A stretch of 6,118 bases of DNA from CBFGTV01 sp965652145 (GTDB taxonomy: Bacteria; Bacillota; Clostridia; Peptostreptococcales; Natronincolaceae). Below the pieces are notes generated by a model. That model worked only from the letters and a program-made list of their open reading frames with translations. It had not been told where the DNA came from and searched no databases. The stretch lies in the NCBI GenBank assembly GCA_965652145.1, contig CBFGTV010000123.1, forward strand, positions 1 through 6,118. Reading direction: 5' to 3'. Below, piece by piece: positions 6,057 to 6,118 of the stretch. Numbering within the stretch: position 1 is the first letter of the stretch; each line of letters opens with the position of its first letter. The translations under genes were made by a program, and so were the position numbers.

Positions 6057-6081
6057 ATTCGATTTCCACCAATTAATTCCT
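6057..6081 (-). promoter_or_regulatory. SigH-like promoter of the unknown membrane protein
   Basis: AGGAATT (6075-6081), a 14-nt spacer and GAAT (6057-6060). The -35 region with its flank, GAAGGAATT, fits RnAGGAWWW completely; ATC precedes GAAT (R fits) and only the second base after GAAT (G) departs from the consensus. The predicted start near 6049 leaves a leader of about 30 nt. A SigA reading (TTGAAG, 17 nt, TCGAAT) overlaps it but scores worse at -10. Confidence 0.6.
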
Positions 6082-6083
6082 TC

Positions 6084-6118
6084 AAAAAAAGAGAATTAAC
6101 CTCTTGGCTAATCCTCCT
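6084..6118 (-). terminator. Rho-independent terminator of an upstream gene outside the window
   Basis: On the minus strand a stem of up to 13 pairs (three of them G-U) joins AGGAGGATTAGCC (6106-6118) to GGTTAATTCTCTT (6089-6101) around an AAGA loop, followed by T to position 6084 (seven T in all). The stem may extend beyond the window edge. It ends a minus-strand transcript whose gene is not visible. Confidence 0.8.

Noticed and set aside
5981..6118. Open minus-strand frame entering from the right edge and overlapping the start of the membrane gene
   Set aside because: It is 45 codons long and runs straight through a 13-pair hairpin with a T run and then the SigH-like promoter and ribosome binding site. 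Its translation matches nothing I know, so it is more likely noncoding.

Overview
The window looks like chromosomal DNA from an endospore-forming member of the Clostridia (Firmicutes). The evidence is an 86-residue SpoVS, low-to-moderate GC with AT-rich intergenic stretches, strong GGAGG-type ribosome binding sites, TTG starts, compact rho-independent terminators and two promoters matching the sporulation sigma factor SigH. The gene set recalls Alkaliphilus/Natronincola-type clostridia, but that placement is inference. All six genes lie on the minus strand, so transcription runs from high to low coordinates.

Layout in transcription order. At 6084-6118 a strong terminator closes an operon lying outside the window. 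A SigH-like promoter (6057-6081) then drives an unrecognised 216-residue membrane protein (5367-6017), followed at once by a weak AT-rich hairpin. A second SigH-like promoter with the same 14-nt spacing (5294-5318) precedes spoVS (4975-5235), which ends in a strong terminator (4928-4961). A SigA-type promoter (4805-4834) drives a PHP-family phosphoesterase whose real start is most likely TTG at 4768. A class I aspartate aminotransferase (2610-3803) follows, with its own candidate promoter and a two-tier terminator (2529-2573). Last come purB, adenylosuccinate lyase of the human-like type with a TTG start, and asnS, asparaginyl-tRNA synthetase, 26 nt downstream and cut by the window edge.

The genes fall into two groups. 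The right half (membrane protein and spoVS) appears tied to entry into sporulation. The left half is housekeeping with an aspartate theme: AspB makes aspartate, PurB removes fumarate from aspartate-derived adducts in purine synthesis, and AsnRS charges tRNA with the amide of aspartate. In Bacillus subtilis aspB and asnS are direct neighbours; here purB and a terminator lie between them.

The most unusual observation is at the left edge. The asnS reading frame stops resembling AsnRS at about position 34 and its last 11 visible residues read as thiolase (acetyl-CoA acetyltransferase), joined across a short AEKFD-encoding word. This is more likely an assembly misjoin at a contig end than a real fusion. 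The most interesting biology is the unknown membrane protein with a near-consensus SigH promoter beside spoVS. I see no CRISPR array, mobile element, tRNA or rRNA, and no gap longer than 300 bases.
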